From Phaseolus vulgaris (lineage: Eukaryota; Streptophyta; Magnoliopsida; Fabales; Fabaceae): DNA of 64,000 nucleotides. The notes below the pieces were generated by a model. The model searched no databases, had not been told where the DNA came from, and saw nothing but the letters and a program-made list of their open reading frames with translations. Below are positions 42,123 through 52,263 of this stretch, one piece after another. Position 1 is the stretch's first letter; each line of letters opens with the position of its first letter. The translations under genes were made by a program, and so were the position numbers. The stretch is from the NCBI RefSeq assembly GCF_000499845.2, contig NC_023749.2, positions 24,374,966 through 24,438,965 on the forward strand, read 5' to 3'.

Positions 42123-42959
42123 CTATATATTTTTTCAGCGCCACCACATCAAATTCATCCTTGATGAGGCGGGCGGAGTTGTACTTAGCCCCCAGGAGCA
42201 GCCCACATAGCTCGCGCTCGTAGGGGGCCATAGCTTCGAGGCCCCTGGACTTCTTGAATTCAACTCCAGGAACCCAGTAGAGGGGATATCCCTAGAGCAG
42301 ATTTGGACTTTGAGGGGTAGCAGATATCATGTAGAATCTACCCTTCCAGTCTTTGAAGGATTGCTGGTACAGGCCCAGGAGCACCCGCCCAGCAACCCCG
42401 TTCAGGCTAACCCAGGACCTGTCCCAGGGTTCTTCGCTTCGAAGAAGTAGAGGAACACGTCCACGGAGGCGTTGTGCCCGAAATAGCTGCAGAGGATCTG
42501 AAATGCCCGGATGAAGGCCCAGGCATTTGGATGGAGTTGGCAAGGCGCGACGTTTAACTCCATCATCAGCTCCTTTTCGAAGAAAGTGAAAGGGAGGCGC
42601 AGCTTCAACCTCTTGAAAATAGCGGAGTAGACGAAGACGAAGGGCACCCCATTGGTGGCCCTGTCATCCGCGCAGATAGGCATTCCTCGAGGAGGAATGC
42701 GGATTTGGATGTTGAAGTCATTCTCCCTGTCGATGGAGCAGGAAGGCTCATCGGGGTTGCGACTTAGCAGGGACGTGAGATGACCCTTGGGCAGCAGGGT
42801 GGAGGTTTCAGCGAGCAATGCCAAGGGAGCCCATTCGTAGACTCTGGCATTGTCGTGGTAGGAGGTAGCCACAGGCGGTGGTGGAGCTGGCGCACTCGCG
42901 GAAGGCTGTGCACCAGAGGATGGGGCAATGATGCGCGCAGTTTGTTTCAAGCGAGCCAT
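42123..42959 (-). pseudogene. Element G antisense gene, exon 2
   Basis: ATG at 42959 (MARLKQTARIIAPSSG). Pro-rich N-terminus, then the conserved domain (VYEWAPLALLAETSTL, RLPFTFFEKELMMELNVAPCQLHPNAW, VDVFLYFFEAK, SFKDWKGRFY). A frameshift at about 42415 and a TAG at about 42292 (LL-stop-GYPLYW) disable it. Donor ATAG/GTAGCT closes the exon at 42123. Intron 2 is 115 bases, phase 1. Confidence 0.8.
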
Positions 42960-43567
42960 CGTGAGATAGCTGCAAATGGAGAAAAAACGAAAAGGTCAGA
43001 ATGAATGGAAGAAGAGGGAATGATGAATGTTTCGGTGAAAACAGAGAGGGGAAAGGAGAAGGAGATGCCCAGGTGAAAAGAGAAAGAAGAAGAAGCAGAA
43101 GTCAGAGCGAGGGCATGAAAAAACCCTAGCGCGGGTTCGAGAGAGGGAAATAGAGAAGATGAATGCATGATAACCAGAATGATAAATGCAATCGGTAAAG
43201 ATGACCAAAAAGGGGCCAGGGAGAAGAAAAACCATACCTTTGGATGATCGCAAGAGTTTGGGAAGCAGAAAATTTGAAGAAAGATGGGTGCGCAGAGGAG
43301 AAGTTCGCAGAGAGTCTGGGAGTCGAATGAAGAAGATGGAGGAACAGTGAAAGGGCGCGCCAATTTGAATAAGAGAAGCGCTAGCGACGCACAGCGCTGG
43401 CCGTTGATGGGGCCACGTGTCGCGAGATTAAGAGAAGAAGTCCAAACGTTAAAGAAGCAGCACGTGAGGTGGCACGTGAGGCGGCCCCACTTGCCACGTG
43501 GACTGAGGGCACGACCACTTAGTCTCTTCGCTGAGAACGAGTTCTCGACTCGAGACTGGGGGGCTTG
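42960..43567 (-). other. Exon 1, intron 1, promoter region and polypurine tract at the G 3' end
   Basis: On the minus strand, donor CCAAAG/GTATGG (intron from 43237) and acceptor ATTTGCAG (to 42970) give a 268-base intron 10 bases before the ATG. The polypurine tract ACTGGGGGGCTTG is at 43555-43567 on plus. CACGTG motifs occur near 43412, 43462 and 43496 and could serve as G-boxes. Confidence 0.6.
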
Positions 43568-44755
43568 TGATCCGATCGGTCATCGGTAGTCGATGACGTC
43601 AGCAACAGAGAACCACGTGGACCACTCGCAGGGTGACACGTGGACCAGGTGGCAGAGAGGTCAGGGGGACGATCGCCAAGAGCGGTGATCGGTGGTCAGT
43701 AACCAAGTGACCACCGACAGATCAGGCGGCAGAGAGGTCGGGGGACAGATCATCCAGAATGGTGATCGGTGGTCAGTAGCCAAGTGGCCACCAACAGACC
43801 AGTTCTCAGACTAACGCCTGAAGGCAGAACGCGAGGAGCAAATAAACACTGATCAGTCATCGGGTGTATTGTCATCGGGGTCTCGTGTTACACGCAGTTA
43901 AACTGGGACTGAGGTTCCCAGCGAGAGCGTTACGCATGGATCTCGCATGAGTACACCTCAGGGAATCATGCACGAGAGTGGCCTGAGGGAACTGGTAAAC
44001 CAGTCAGTGATTGGTTATTCCCTCACCCATGACGTGCGTGGCATCGTGAAGGGTGAGTCGCCTACGCAGAGAGCAACGTTTGTGAGTATGCCTAGACCAA
44101 CCACACCCGACGTTCTCCCAAGAGTATGCGATTTGCCCAGATAAGAGAAACATCCTAAGTTACTCTGTAAGGGCGTAACTTAGGCACACAAAGAGAAGCG
44201 CTAGAGCCCTTCCAGTAAGTGACACGTGTGTTGTTAGATGTGAGTTGCAGGCCTCCACGTGTCACCATCTGAGAGGGGTGCGGTCCAGACAAAAGTGCAC
44301 TCCGTACCATTAAGGGTACAGACAGGCGCAGCCCAGCGCAGAAACGCGCGGACACGCACAGACACCCACACTCTCTGATTCTGCAGGTACACTGTCTCTG
44401 AAAAGCACAACAGGGTTCTGACACATGCCAGAAAAGCATAACAGAATTCTGTTATGCCCAGAAACAGAGAGAGAGACATAAAAGAGAATCAGGGAGAGAT
44501 TGAGGGGGGACGAAAAACAGAGTACAAGAGTTTTTCACACACACTACTAGTTTTCTAGTCTTTGGTGGTTCTGTGGACTAACTTGATCGTCGGAGTGCAA
44601 ACGGCCGCTAGAGGCGCCGTCTGTGTGTTTTGCAGGTCACGTTTGGAGATCCAAGAGAAGGTTCTAAGGGTGATCCTGTGGAAAACGCAGTCGCGTAGAC
44701 GGGACCAAGAGTGCTACGAAGCGATTCCTCCATGTTCGAGTTGCCGGCAGGATCA
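43568..44755 (+). repeat. Element G 3' LTR (1188 bp)
   Basis: Same as the 5' LTR apart from about 16 substitutions and one or two single-base indels. Directly followed by TSD TGTTC and the resumed E RNase H. Confidence 0.95.
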
Positions 44756-44760
44756 TGTTC

Positions 44761-45837
44761 CCTTGGGACATGTACTAGCTCAAGAGCGTTAAATGCTCCT
44801 CTCAACAGTTGAACGTATTGCAGATATGCCGCCATCTGTGGGTCTTTGGCCTGGAACTCACCCGACACTTGCCCTGTAATCAGTTGGGAATCACTCTTTA
44901 CCAAGAGATTCTGCGCGCTCATTTCTTTAGCTAGGAGCATTCCTGCAATCAGGGCTTCGTATTCAGCCTGATTATTACTTGCCCTGAAGGCGAAGCGCAG
45001 AGCTTGCTCGATCAACACACCATTGGGTCCCTCCAAGACTATTCCCGCACCACTTCCCTGCAGATTGGAGGAGCCATCAACCGAGAGCAAGCCCCGCGAG
45101 CCCGCCTCCACCTCTTGTTCACCTCCGCGCGAGAGTTCTGCCACAAAATCCGCGTATACTTGCCCTTTGATGGATCCTCTAGACTCATACTGGATGTTGA
45201 ATTCTGACAACTCCACCGCCCAGCGCACCATTCTTCCAGCCACGTCAGGCTTCTGCAGCACCTTCTGTATAGGGAGGTTTGTCATCACTACCACCGTAAA
45301 GCTATGGAAGTAATGACGGAGCCTCCTGGCTGAAAACACCACTGCTAACGCTGCCTTCTCCAGCGCCTGGTATCTCGTCTCCGCGCCTTGTAATGCCTTG
45401 CTCACGAAATAGATGGGCTTTTGACTCTGGTCCTGCTCCTGGACCAGCACAGAGCTGATAGCCCGCTCTGTCACCGTGAAGTACAGCCGGAGGGGCACGC
45501 CTGTTACCGGTTTGCAGAGGACCGGTGGCGTCGCCAGGTATTCTTTCAACTTAATGAAAGCCGCTTCGCATTCGTCAGTCCATGCAAAGCGACTATTTCT
45601 CTTGAGGCACTGGAAATATGAGTGCCCCTTCTCTCCCCCGGCAGAAACAAACTTTGAGAGCGGCGCCATCCGCCCCGTCAGCTGCTGCATTTCCTTTACT
45701 GACGTCGGGCTTCGCATGGCGATAATCACTGCGCATTTGTCGGGGTTCGCCTCTATTCCCCTCTCCGTGAGCATGAAACCTACGAACTTACCGGCCTCTA
45801 CCCCGAAGAAACACTTCTCAGGGTTTAGTTTGAGGCG
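44761..45837 (-). pseudogene. pol: Element E RT C-terminal part and both RNase H domains
   Basis: Frame from 45774 inward: MLTERGIEANPDKC, gypsy RNase H (LYFTVTERAISSVL, YFVSKALQG), then archaeal-type RNase H (LLSVDGSSNLQGSGAG, NNQAEYEALIAG, VKSDSQLITGQ), stopping at HVPRE where G inserted. Continues at 38237. A TAA at 45838 separates it from upstream RT. Confidence 0.9.
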
Positions 45838-46524
45838 TTATTTGGATATAGTGACGAACAACTCCTCTAGGTCTGCCACGTGTTGTGCCCTATCCTGCGA
45901 CGCCACTACCATGTCATCCACGTAGGCGTATACATTCCTTCCTAACATGGGTGCTAGGACCTTGTCCATCAGCCTTTGGTAGGTGGCGCCCGCGTTTTTC
46001 AGCCCAAAAGGCATCACCTTGTAACAGTAACTGCAAGTCTCTGTCATGAATGCAGTTTTGCTCTCATCTCTCGGGTGCATTTTGATCTGGTTGTATCCAG
46101 AGAATGCATCCAGGAAGCTAAGCACCTTGCAGCCGGATGCACTATCCACCAACGCGTCGATGCCGGGTAGTGGGTACGAGTCCTTCGGGCATGCCTTATT
46201 TAAGTCCGTGAAGTCCACGCACATCCTCCACTTCCCATTCGCCTTCTTCACCAGGACAACGTTGGCTAGCCACTCAGGGTATTGAATCTCCCTGATGTGG
46301 CCAGCACCAAGCAGCTTCTGCGTTTCCTCCTTTACCACCAGCTGCCTCTCTTCGTTAAACTTTCTCCTTCTTTGGCGCACGGGGCGGACCGTGGCGTCCA
46401 TGCTGAGGTGATGACATAGGAAATCCGGGTCGATGCCGGGCATATCCGAGGCAGACCATGCGAAAGCATCCAAGTGGCGTGAAATCACCCCTGCCACCCC
46501 CTCCTGCTCTTCTTGGCTCAACAA
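45838..46524 (-). pseudogene. pol: Element E reverse transcriptase core
   Basis: A 228-residue frame. CVDFTDLNKACPKDSYPLP, LDAFSGYNQIKMHP and AYVDDMVVAS are all present, so the RT active site is intact. The terminal TAA in ISK-stop-RLKLNPEK breaks the polyprotein. Confidence 0.9.
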
Positions 46525-46529
46525 ACGCC

Positions 46530-47309
46530 CTAACGCCCTAACTTAAACGTTTTGCCGCCAATCTCCCTCTCCACGGCGTTAGTCGCCTGTTGATCCCTGC
46601 TATTATCCTGAATGGGCGCCGCCTCGTCCACGGGCGCCGTATCGTCAGGTCCCTCCTCCATGAGTGTATCTAACTCGTGCGTCGCCTTCACGGGTGTGGC
46701 CTCGTCAGGCGTTGTCCCGGCGGGCGTCGCCTCAATCATCGATGTGTCCGCACTGGGCGGACGCTCAAACACCATGAACACGCTTTTCTTCGTTTTCAGG
46801 CTGTTTTCATAACACTTCCGCGCCTCCTCCTGATCCGACTTGATGACTATCACCTTGCCGCTGAGGTCCGACAGCTTCATCTTCATATGGCGTGTGGAGG
46901 CTACTGCGTTCAGCCTATTCAACGTCGGTCTGCCCAACAAAATGTTGTAGGCGGAGTTGGCGTTTACGACCAAGTACCAGATGCTTTCGGTACGCGAGGC
47001 CTCTCCATCCGTGAACGTAGTCCTCAACTCCAGGTAGCCTCGGACTTCCACCTGGTTATCTGCAAACCCATATAGGCACCCTGTGTAGGGCCTCAAAAGG
47101 TCGGGAGACAAACGTAACTTGTTGAATGTCGACCAGAACATGACGTCTGCTGAACTTCCCTGGTCGACAAGAACCCTGTGCACCTTTCTTCCAGCCGTGA
47201 CAACCGAAATGACCACGGGGTCATTGTCATGCGGCACCACGTCTCGGAGATCCCCTCTCAACACGAGGTCCGATTCCCACGGCTCACCCAAGATCCTTTC
47301 TTCTATCAA
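46530..47309 (-). pseudogene. pol: Element E protease and linker
   Basis: A 259-residue frame. VLVDQGSSADVMF gives the aspartic protease active site; NILLGRPTLNR follows. A Thr/Asp/Glu-rich linker, poorly conserved between copies, ends at GGKTFKLGR-stop. A duplicated 'cgccctaa' beside the stop (46525-46545) suggests a slippage insertion. Confidence 0.88.
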
Positions 47310-48135
47310 GTTGACCCCCCTTGCGTATTTCTTTCACTGGAGGCGGTGGGTCCTCCGCCGGAAAAACCTCCAGCAATGGTGTGAACCTCGTCGAGAACGG
47401 GCATCTCGTGCGCTTGCTCTTCTGTTGGCGCCGGCAGGGCGGTCGCGGCGGAATCTGCGACGTAATCCTTCAGAAACCCGCTTCTCACCAGCTCATCAAG
47501 CTGGTAACCCAACGAGAGGCAGTTGTCAATGTGATGACCAAAGGCCTCGTGGAACTCGCACCAAGAGTCTTTCTGTGGCCCTAACACCTTGTCAGTTTTC
47601 GCCGGTCGCCTCAACCTCTCAGCTATATTAGGCACGGCGATCAGGTCCTTCAATTCCACTACAAAGTTGTATCTCGCCGGCCTTGCCCTCTCCCTAGCCG
47701 GGCGATCGCCCCCTGCTGGACCCCGGGGCTGGGGTTTTCTTGCTTCATAGGGGCGTCTCCCCTCTGACTTCTTCCTTCCCATCCTGGTCTCGTTGACCTT
47801 GACAGGCTGAACCCGCGTGTGTGCCCTCGGGCGTGAGGGCACAACGCTGGTTCGCTTCTCGCACACCTCTCCTTCGGAGGCGATATGTTCCACTGCCTGA
47901 CGCCGTATTTCAGCAAAAGTCCTTGGGCGATTGCGAATAATAGATTTGCAAAAAGGGCCGGGACACACGCCTTTCCTGAAGGCATACACAATCATGGGCT
48001 CCTCCGACGTGCCCAGTTTCACCACTTGGGCCCCGAAGCGGTTGATATACTCCTTCAAACTCTCCCCTTGGTATTGCTTCACATCAAACAGATCGTAAGA
48101 GACTGGCGGCGGGGCCCTGTTCGTCAGACGTTATC
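47306..48135 (-). pseudogene. gag: Element E gag, N-terminus deleted
   Basis: Frame opens around NRAPPPVSYDLFDVKQYQGE and runs through the end of the capsid domain, basic region and zinc knuckle CEFHEAFGHHIDNC to a frameshift at 47310. Compared with A, about 560 bases encoding the gag start and first half of capsid are missing at 48125, so the leader joins mid-capsid. Confidence 0.88.
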
Positions 48136-48185
48136 GTGACTTGATAGATCTTTTCAAACTTGCGATGGGACCAATGTTTTACATC

Positions 48186-48204
48186 GGACCCACAGTGGGC
48201 GCCA
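48186..48204 (-). promoter_or_regulatory. Element E primer binding site
   Basis: Minus strand TGGCGCCCACTGTGGGTCC, two bases from the LTR. Two differences from the A site (C to T, G to T). Confidence 0.82.
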
Positions 48205-48206
48205 AA

Positions 48207-49374
48207 TGTTCCGTCCGGTTGACCTGGGACGTCTTCGTGCGCGACCTCAACCGTCAGCTAGGTACTCCTTCCCACTGGTTACCTGTGGATTCCTGCAAAG
48301 AAGGACAAAAGGGCGCCCTAGCGACCGTTTGCACTTCGACGCTCAAGTCAGCCAGCAAGAAACACCAAAAACATTGCACCTCCGTATCGGAGCACCTTGA
48401 AGGGTACTCTGAAGGTGGTTAAGTGAATTGTGTCTAGTGTATATTTTCTCCTTCTGGCAAAGATCTTCCCCTAGTCCCTTGTCCGTAACCTCGAAGCTCG
48501 AGCAAGCAACTATAGAGTTTTTGGAAAATTTGCCAAAAGTTCGAACCCCGTTTCCAACATTCAAAGCGCTATTTAATCTACTCCCGCATTCAAAGCGCCT
48601 TAAAGCGCATTTAATTATAAAACATAGCGCATTTAAGACGTTTAAAACACTTGGGAGCATTTATAGTACCTTAAACGCTCAAAACGGAAACTGTATTAAA
48701 TAACTTTAATTACCTTGTACCTGACAAAATGGCGTTTCTATTCTGACCTGGCTGCTGTACACGTGGAGGGCCTCACAGCGCCGTGACCCCATCTAAGGGT
48801 ATCTCCTCGTGTGAGTCCTCCTACCTGGGAGTGCATCTGCGCTAGAGGTGACTTTTTGGGTGCCAACTCATGCCCCCAAACATCTAGTCACTCACTTTGA
48901 GAGCGTATCTGCCTTCCTCTCGTGCCCTGCACCTGGCTACCCTGAGCGTGACCCTCCTCTTGAGTCGTATCTATCCCAAGGGCGTCTCTGGGGCGGCAGG
49001 GGCACTTCGCGAGTCAGGTTGCCCTACACTGGCGCTATCACTGTGGCCTTGAAGCCACCTTTCTGTTCTCTTTATTACTACCCCGGATTATTGAGATTTG
49101 AGGCCTTCCCACGGCATCGCTCCCTCCATGGTCTTTCCTACCCATGGGTATCGGGGAGCCATACTGTGATCGCCTTGCCTTTGTGACATTTGACCTTGGC
49201 GACGCCTTAACTGGGCGATGCCTTAACTAGGCGACGCCTTGACCTTGGCGACTCTTCCTCTTGGCGACGCTGGCACTTGGCGTCTCTTCACCTAGGCGAC
49301 GCCTTATGTCGACTTTGACCCCCGACGTTGACTTTGACCTTGACTTTGTCAACGCCCGGATACGGGACGGTACA
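48207..49374 (-). repeat. Element E 5' LTR (1168 bp)
   Basis: Plus orientation TGTTCCGTCC to GGACGGTACA, flanked by the primer site and by TSD GAACT. TATA-like catttata at 48658-48665 (minus TATAAATG). Confidence 0.94.
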
Positions 49375-50044
49375 GAACTCTTTGGAAGGAAGAGGAACGG
49401 TCCGAAGAAGATGCGAAAACACAGAGATGATGAGTGCATGTACGGGATTTCAAAGACCCCAAACATTACAGTTGAGGCGCCAAAGGACACGAAAGGAGCA
49501 CCGCGCGATCAAGCCACGTGTCAGGAGATGGGAGGACGACCTTTAGCGTCACTTGTTATCATTTAGAGAACGTCATGTCGACAGAGTCCCCGAGGGTACG
49601 ACGCGCCGGCGAAGAAGAGAACATCTTGTCAAAAGCTCAGAAAATGTCAAGATCAAATCAAGCAGGAAAACGTCCCATCAGCAATATGGAAAATGCCACG
49701 TGGATGGCGTGGGCGAGACCTTGGGCTTTTCGCTAAAGCAAATGTCCCGCCCTCAGGCGTTGACCAGAGTCAAAGCCAAAGTCAGCGCCAAGGCCAAAGT
49801 CAATAGATTGACCGCACCAGGCATTGCCAAGACATGGCGTCGCCAAGGTAGGGCGTCGCCAGTATAAGACGCTGATGGCATCGCCCCCCCGATACCCACG
49901 GGTAGGAAAGACTGTGGAGGGGGCCGAAATCGCCAGAAGCCAAGCAAGTCATCAGCGACGTTGCTCCCCGATACCCATGGGAAGGAAAGACCATGGAGGG
50001 AGTGACCCCTCGGGAGGCTTCAAGCCTGCCTAATGCTTAGCGTT
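49375..50044 (+). mobile_element. Element D, right part: upstream flank of its antisense gene and a damaged 3' LTR
   Basis: 49375-49742 continues D exactly where E interrupted it and matches H at 9416-9560. The polypurine tract is deleted. An LTR start TGTCCCGCCC follows at 49743 and runs to about 50040. Inside, the segment with the CCCATGGGT palindrome and 'aggaaaga' is present twice (about 49886-49935 and 49968-50000), a local duplication. No gene. Confidence 0.75.
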
Positions 50045-50630
50045 TCTAGACACCCTGAGGACGATACGGCGCTGCTGTAATAGGCCTCTCCTCAGGCGTG
50101 GGCGCCAAGCACCAAGAGTTAAGGGACAAATTGCCTTGGTGTTTGAGACACTCCATGGACGATACGGCGCTGTTATACAGGCCTCTCCAAGGGCGTGGGC
50201 ACCAAAGCGCGACTTTGTCCCAAGTGTTCAGACACGCTAAGGACACCCAGAGCAGGTCTCTCCTCGAGCGTGGACTTTTAGTACAGGATAAGAAGAAAGA
50301 GGAGCGTGAAAGCGCGAGATGCCAAAGACAAGAAAAATACAAGGGCCAATGAGGCTCTGAGAGCGAAGATAGCAATCCAATGATACTCGGCTTATCAGGA
50401 ACGAACAAGCAATAAAGCGAAGAGTAATAGCGAAAGTAAATAGCAAATTGCGTTTCCAATACATGTACAGAAGGGTTAAGTGCTACGAACTTTCAGATAT
50501 TTACAAGTCATCAAACCAAAAGAAATTAAAAATGGAAGCTGGGAGCCTGCGGTTCAATCCTTCAGGTCAAGGGGCACCACCTTTCCATCAACGATGTGGT
50601 TGGCAGAGTCACAGTTCGAGATGTTAATCT
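50045..50630 (+). mobile_element. Element I: family 1 spacer and antisense-gene end fragment
   Basis: Reverse complement of A 566-1340: the hairpin pair (50054-50096 and about 50152-50190), then on the minus strand the C-terminal codons of the coiled-coil exon (ISNCDSANHIVDGKVVPLDLKD-like reading around 50555-50630). Cut at 50630 by Copia element K. Confidence 0.75.
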
Positions 50631-52219
50631 TGTTGAAGCTGGAGGAAGCTTTTTCCCTATCAAGGCTTGATATGTGTTTGATGAAGAAAATGGCTTGAGT
50701 GCTTTGAAGATTGTAATAGGTTTTTAGATTCATTTGTAATTAGGCTTGTAATTGTGTATGATTGCCTTTTGCTGTATAACCTATCCTAGATGCCTAACCA
50801 AGTCTATATCAAGCACATGATGTGGTTAAATGGTTTTTGAAAAGCTTTTTAAAATGATTTTAAAAGTTTTAAATCAGTACACAAATAAATTTGTTTTATG
50901 GGGAAAGAATCTGTTTATTTCTTCTCTGTTAAAAGGCTTTTCTAAAATTCTGTTAGGGCACCACATGCAAAGCTTAGGTTGTTATTTTAGTTAAAGCTGA
51001 GCTGGCCTATTTGCTCTCACTTAATTTGTTTCATTGTGAAAGAATCGGTTTGCCCTTCTGGTCAGTTAAAAGGTTTTTCACAAGTTAGTTAGGGCACCAA
51101 AGGTACAACTCAGATAGTTATTTCAGTTAGCTGAGTTGGCGGTTTTCACAAAAAATAAATCTGTTAAGTTCAAAAATGAATCTGTTGTTTTCATAACTGT
51201 TTTTCAACTGTTTTTTTAAAACAAGTTAGAAACTGTTTTTCTATATAAAGAAAAGTGTCTCTCACATGAAGGTGTGCTGAGCAATTACGTTTTTGACAGA
51301 GATCAAACATTTTCCATGTGAGAAGAAGGATTGAAAGATTTTTGAAAGGTTTTCCAAAGAGATTTTCAAGTGTGCTTGTTCTAGGAAACCATTGATCTTG
51401 GTGAAGGTGCTGGTGCAGTTCTGCAGCAAATTGAACTACTGGTTTTGAGTTCTTGCATCTTCTTTTCAGGTGTAATCTTTCCTTTATTCTGTTTTGTAAA
51501 GGTGTAAGTGTTAGTCACTCCTTGATAGGGTTTCTTGGAGTGCAAGGTGTGCTGAAATAGGGTTTTTCAGCATTGTTTGTGTTGTTCTTGTAGTGTTCAA
51601 GAACTGCTGTGTCTGTAAGTAATTGGTACTGTTTTTAGTGGATTCCACCTTGGGGTAAGGTGAGACTGGATGTAGCTTTGTATGAGTGAACCAGTATAAA
51701 AACTTGTGTTCCTTGTCTTCTCATCCCTGCACTCATTTCTGGTTTTGCTTAATTCTGTCAAGAACTAAATCTGTTCTTTTGAAATTGAATCTGTTAATTC
51801 TGGGTTTAAGTAAGAACTGTTCTTCCTGATTTGTTAAAGCTTTCTAATCACAAACAAGGCAGTTGCATATGATGGCTTAAGTGATCTGTGAACAAACAGT
51901 CTAATCATTAAAATCTGAGGAAGAATCATTCTCCTTAAAACCTTGTGTTCAGTAAATTTGTTTGGTTCCTAAGCATAGTTGTATCCTTCATCCTCATAAT
52001 ATTCAGCTGATCTGACTCTGCTATAATCCTCTGTTGATCACAATTTCATATTGAACAAATTCAAATTGTGCTAGAATGCTCTGAAGAATCAATCTGTTTC
52101 ATGTAAAAACAATATGTTTTTTTTGTCTCTGATATACTGAAAATTGTGTGATCTTGCGAAAATTTAATAAGCTCAATTCACCCCTCCCCTCTTGAACTTA
52201 GACACTAATAGACCCAACA
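50631..52219 (+). repeat. Element K 5' LTR (1589 bp)
   Basis: Starts TGTTGAAGCTGG and ends CCCAACA, immediately before the primer site. TATATAAAG at 51242-51250 is a good TATA box. No partner LTR is in the window, so the left boundary rests on the TG start and the abrupt end of I homology. Confidence 0.85.
51242..51250 (+). promoter_or_regulatory. TATA box of element K LTR
   Basis: TATATAAAG in sense orientation, mid-LTR, followed by a CT-rich stretch where transcription would start about 30 bases on. Confidence 0.6.
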
Positions 52220-52236
52220 ATTGGTATCAAGAGCTA
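52220..52236 (+). promoter_or_regulatory. Element K primer binding site
   Basis: ATTGGTATCAAGAGCTA, a near match to the TGGTATCAGAGC site complementary to initiator tRNA-Met used by most plant Copia elements, with one inserted A. Confidence 0.85.
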
Positions 52237-52263
52237 GGGCTTGTATTTTTCTCAAGTGTGTGC

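Larger units (their letters stand above)
38238..44755 (+). mobile_element. Element G: non-autonomous Tat element lacking pol, family 3
   Basis: 6518 bp with two near-identical LTRs, a primer site, gag, an antisense gene and a polypurine tract, but no protease, RT, RNase H or integrase. TSD TGTTC at 38233-38237 and 44756-44760. The LTRs differ at about 16 positions by hand count (1.3 percent), the youngest pair in the window. Gag joins the antisense gene through an 85-base insert of unknown origin. Confidence 0.95.
32446..49374 (-). mobile_element. Element E: family 1 Tat element, nested in D and carrying G
   Basis: Both LTRs are present (32446-33601 and 48207-49374) and flanked by TSD GAACT (32441-32445 and 49375-49379). 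Removing nested G and its extra TSD leaves about 10.4 kb. The element holds the antisense gene, integrase, RNase H domains, RT, protease and a truncated gag. LTRs differ at roughly 30 sites plus small indels (about 2.6 percent by hand count), older than G inside it, which agrees with the nesting. Confidence 0.95.

Noticed and set aside
49261..49736. Several 70-100 residue plus-strand frames in the E LTR and resumed D
   Set aside because: They cross the E/D boundary or lie in the LTR. The homologous H region codes on the other strand or not at all.
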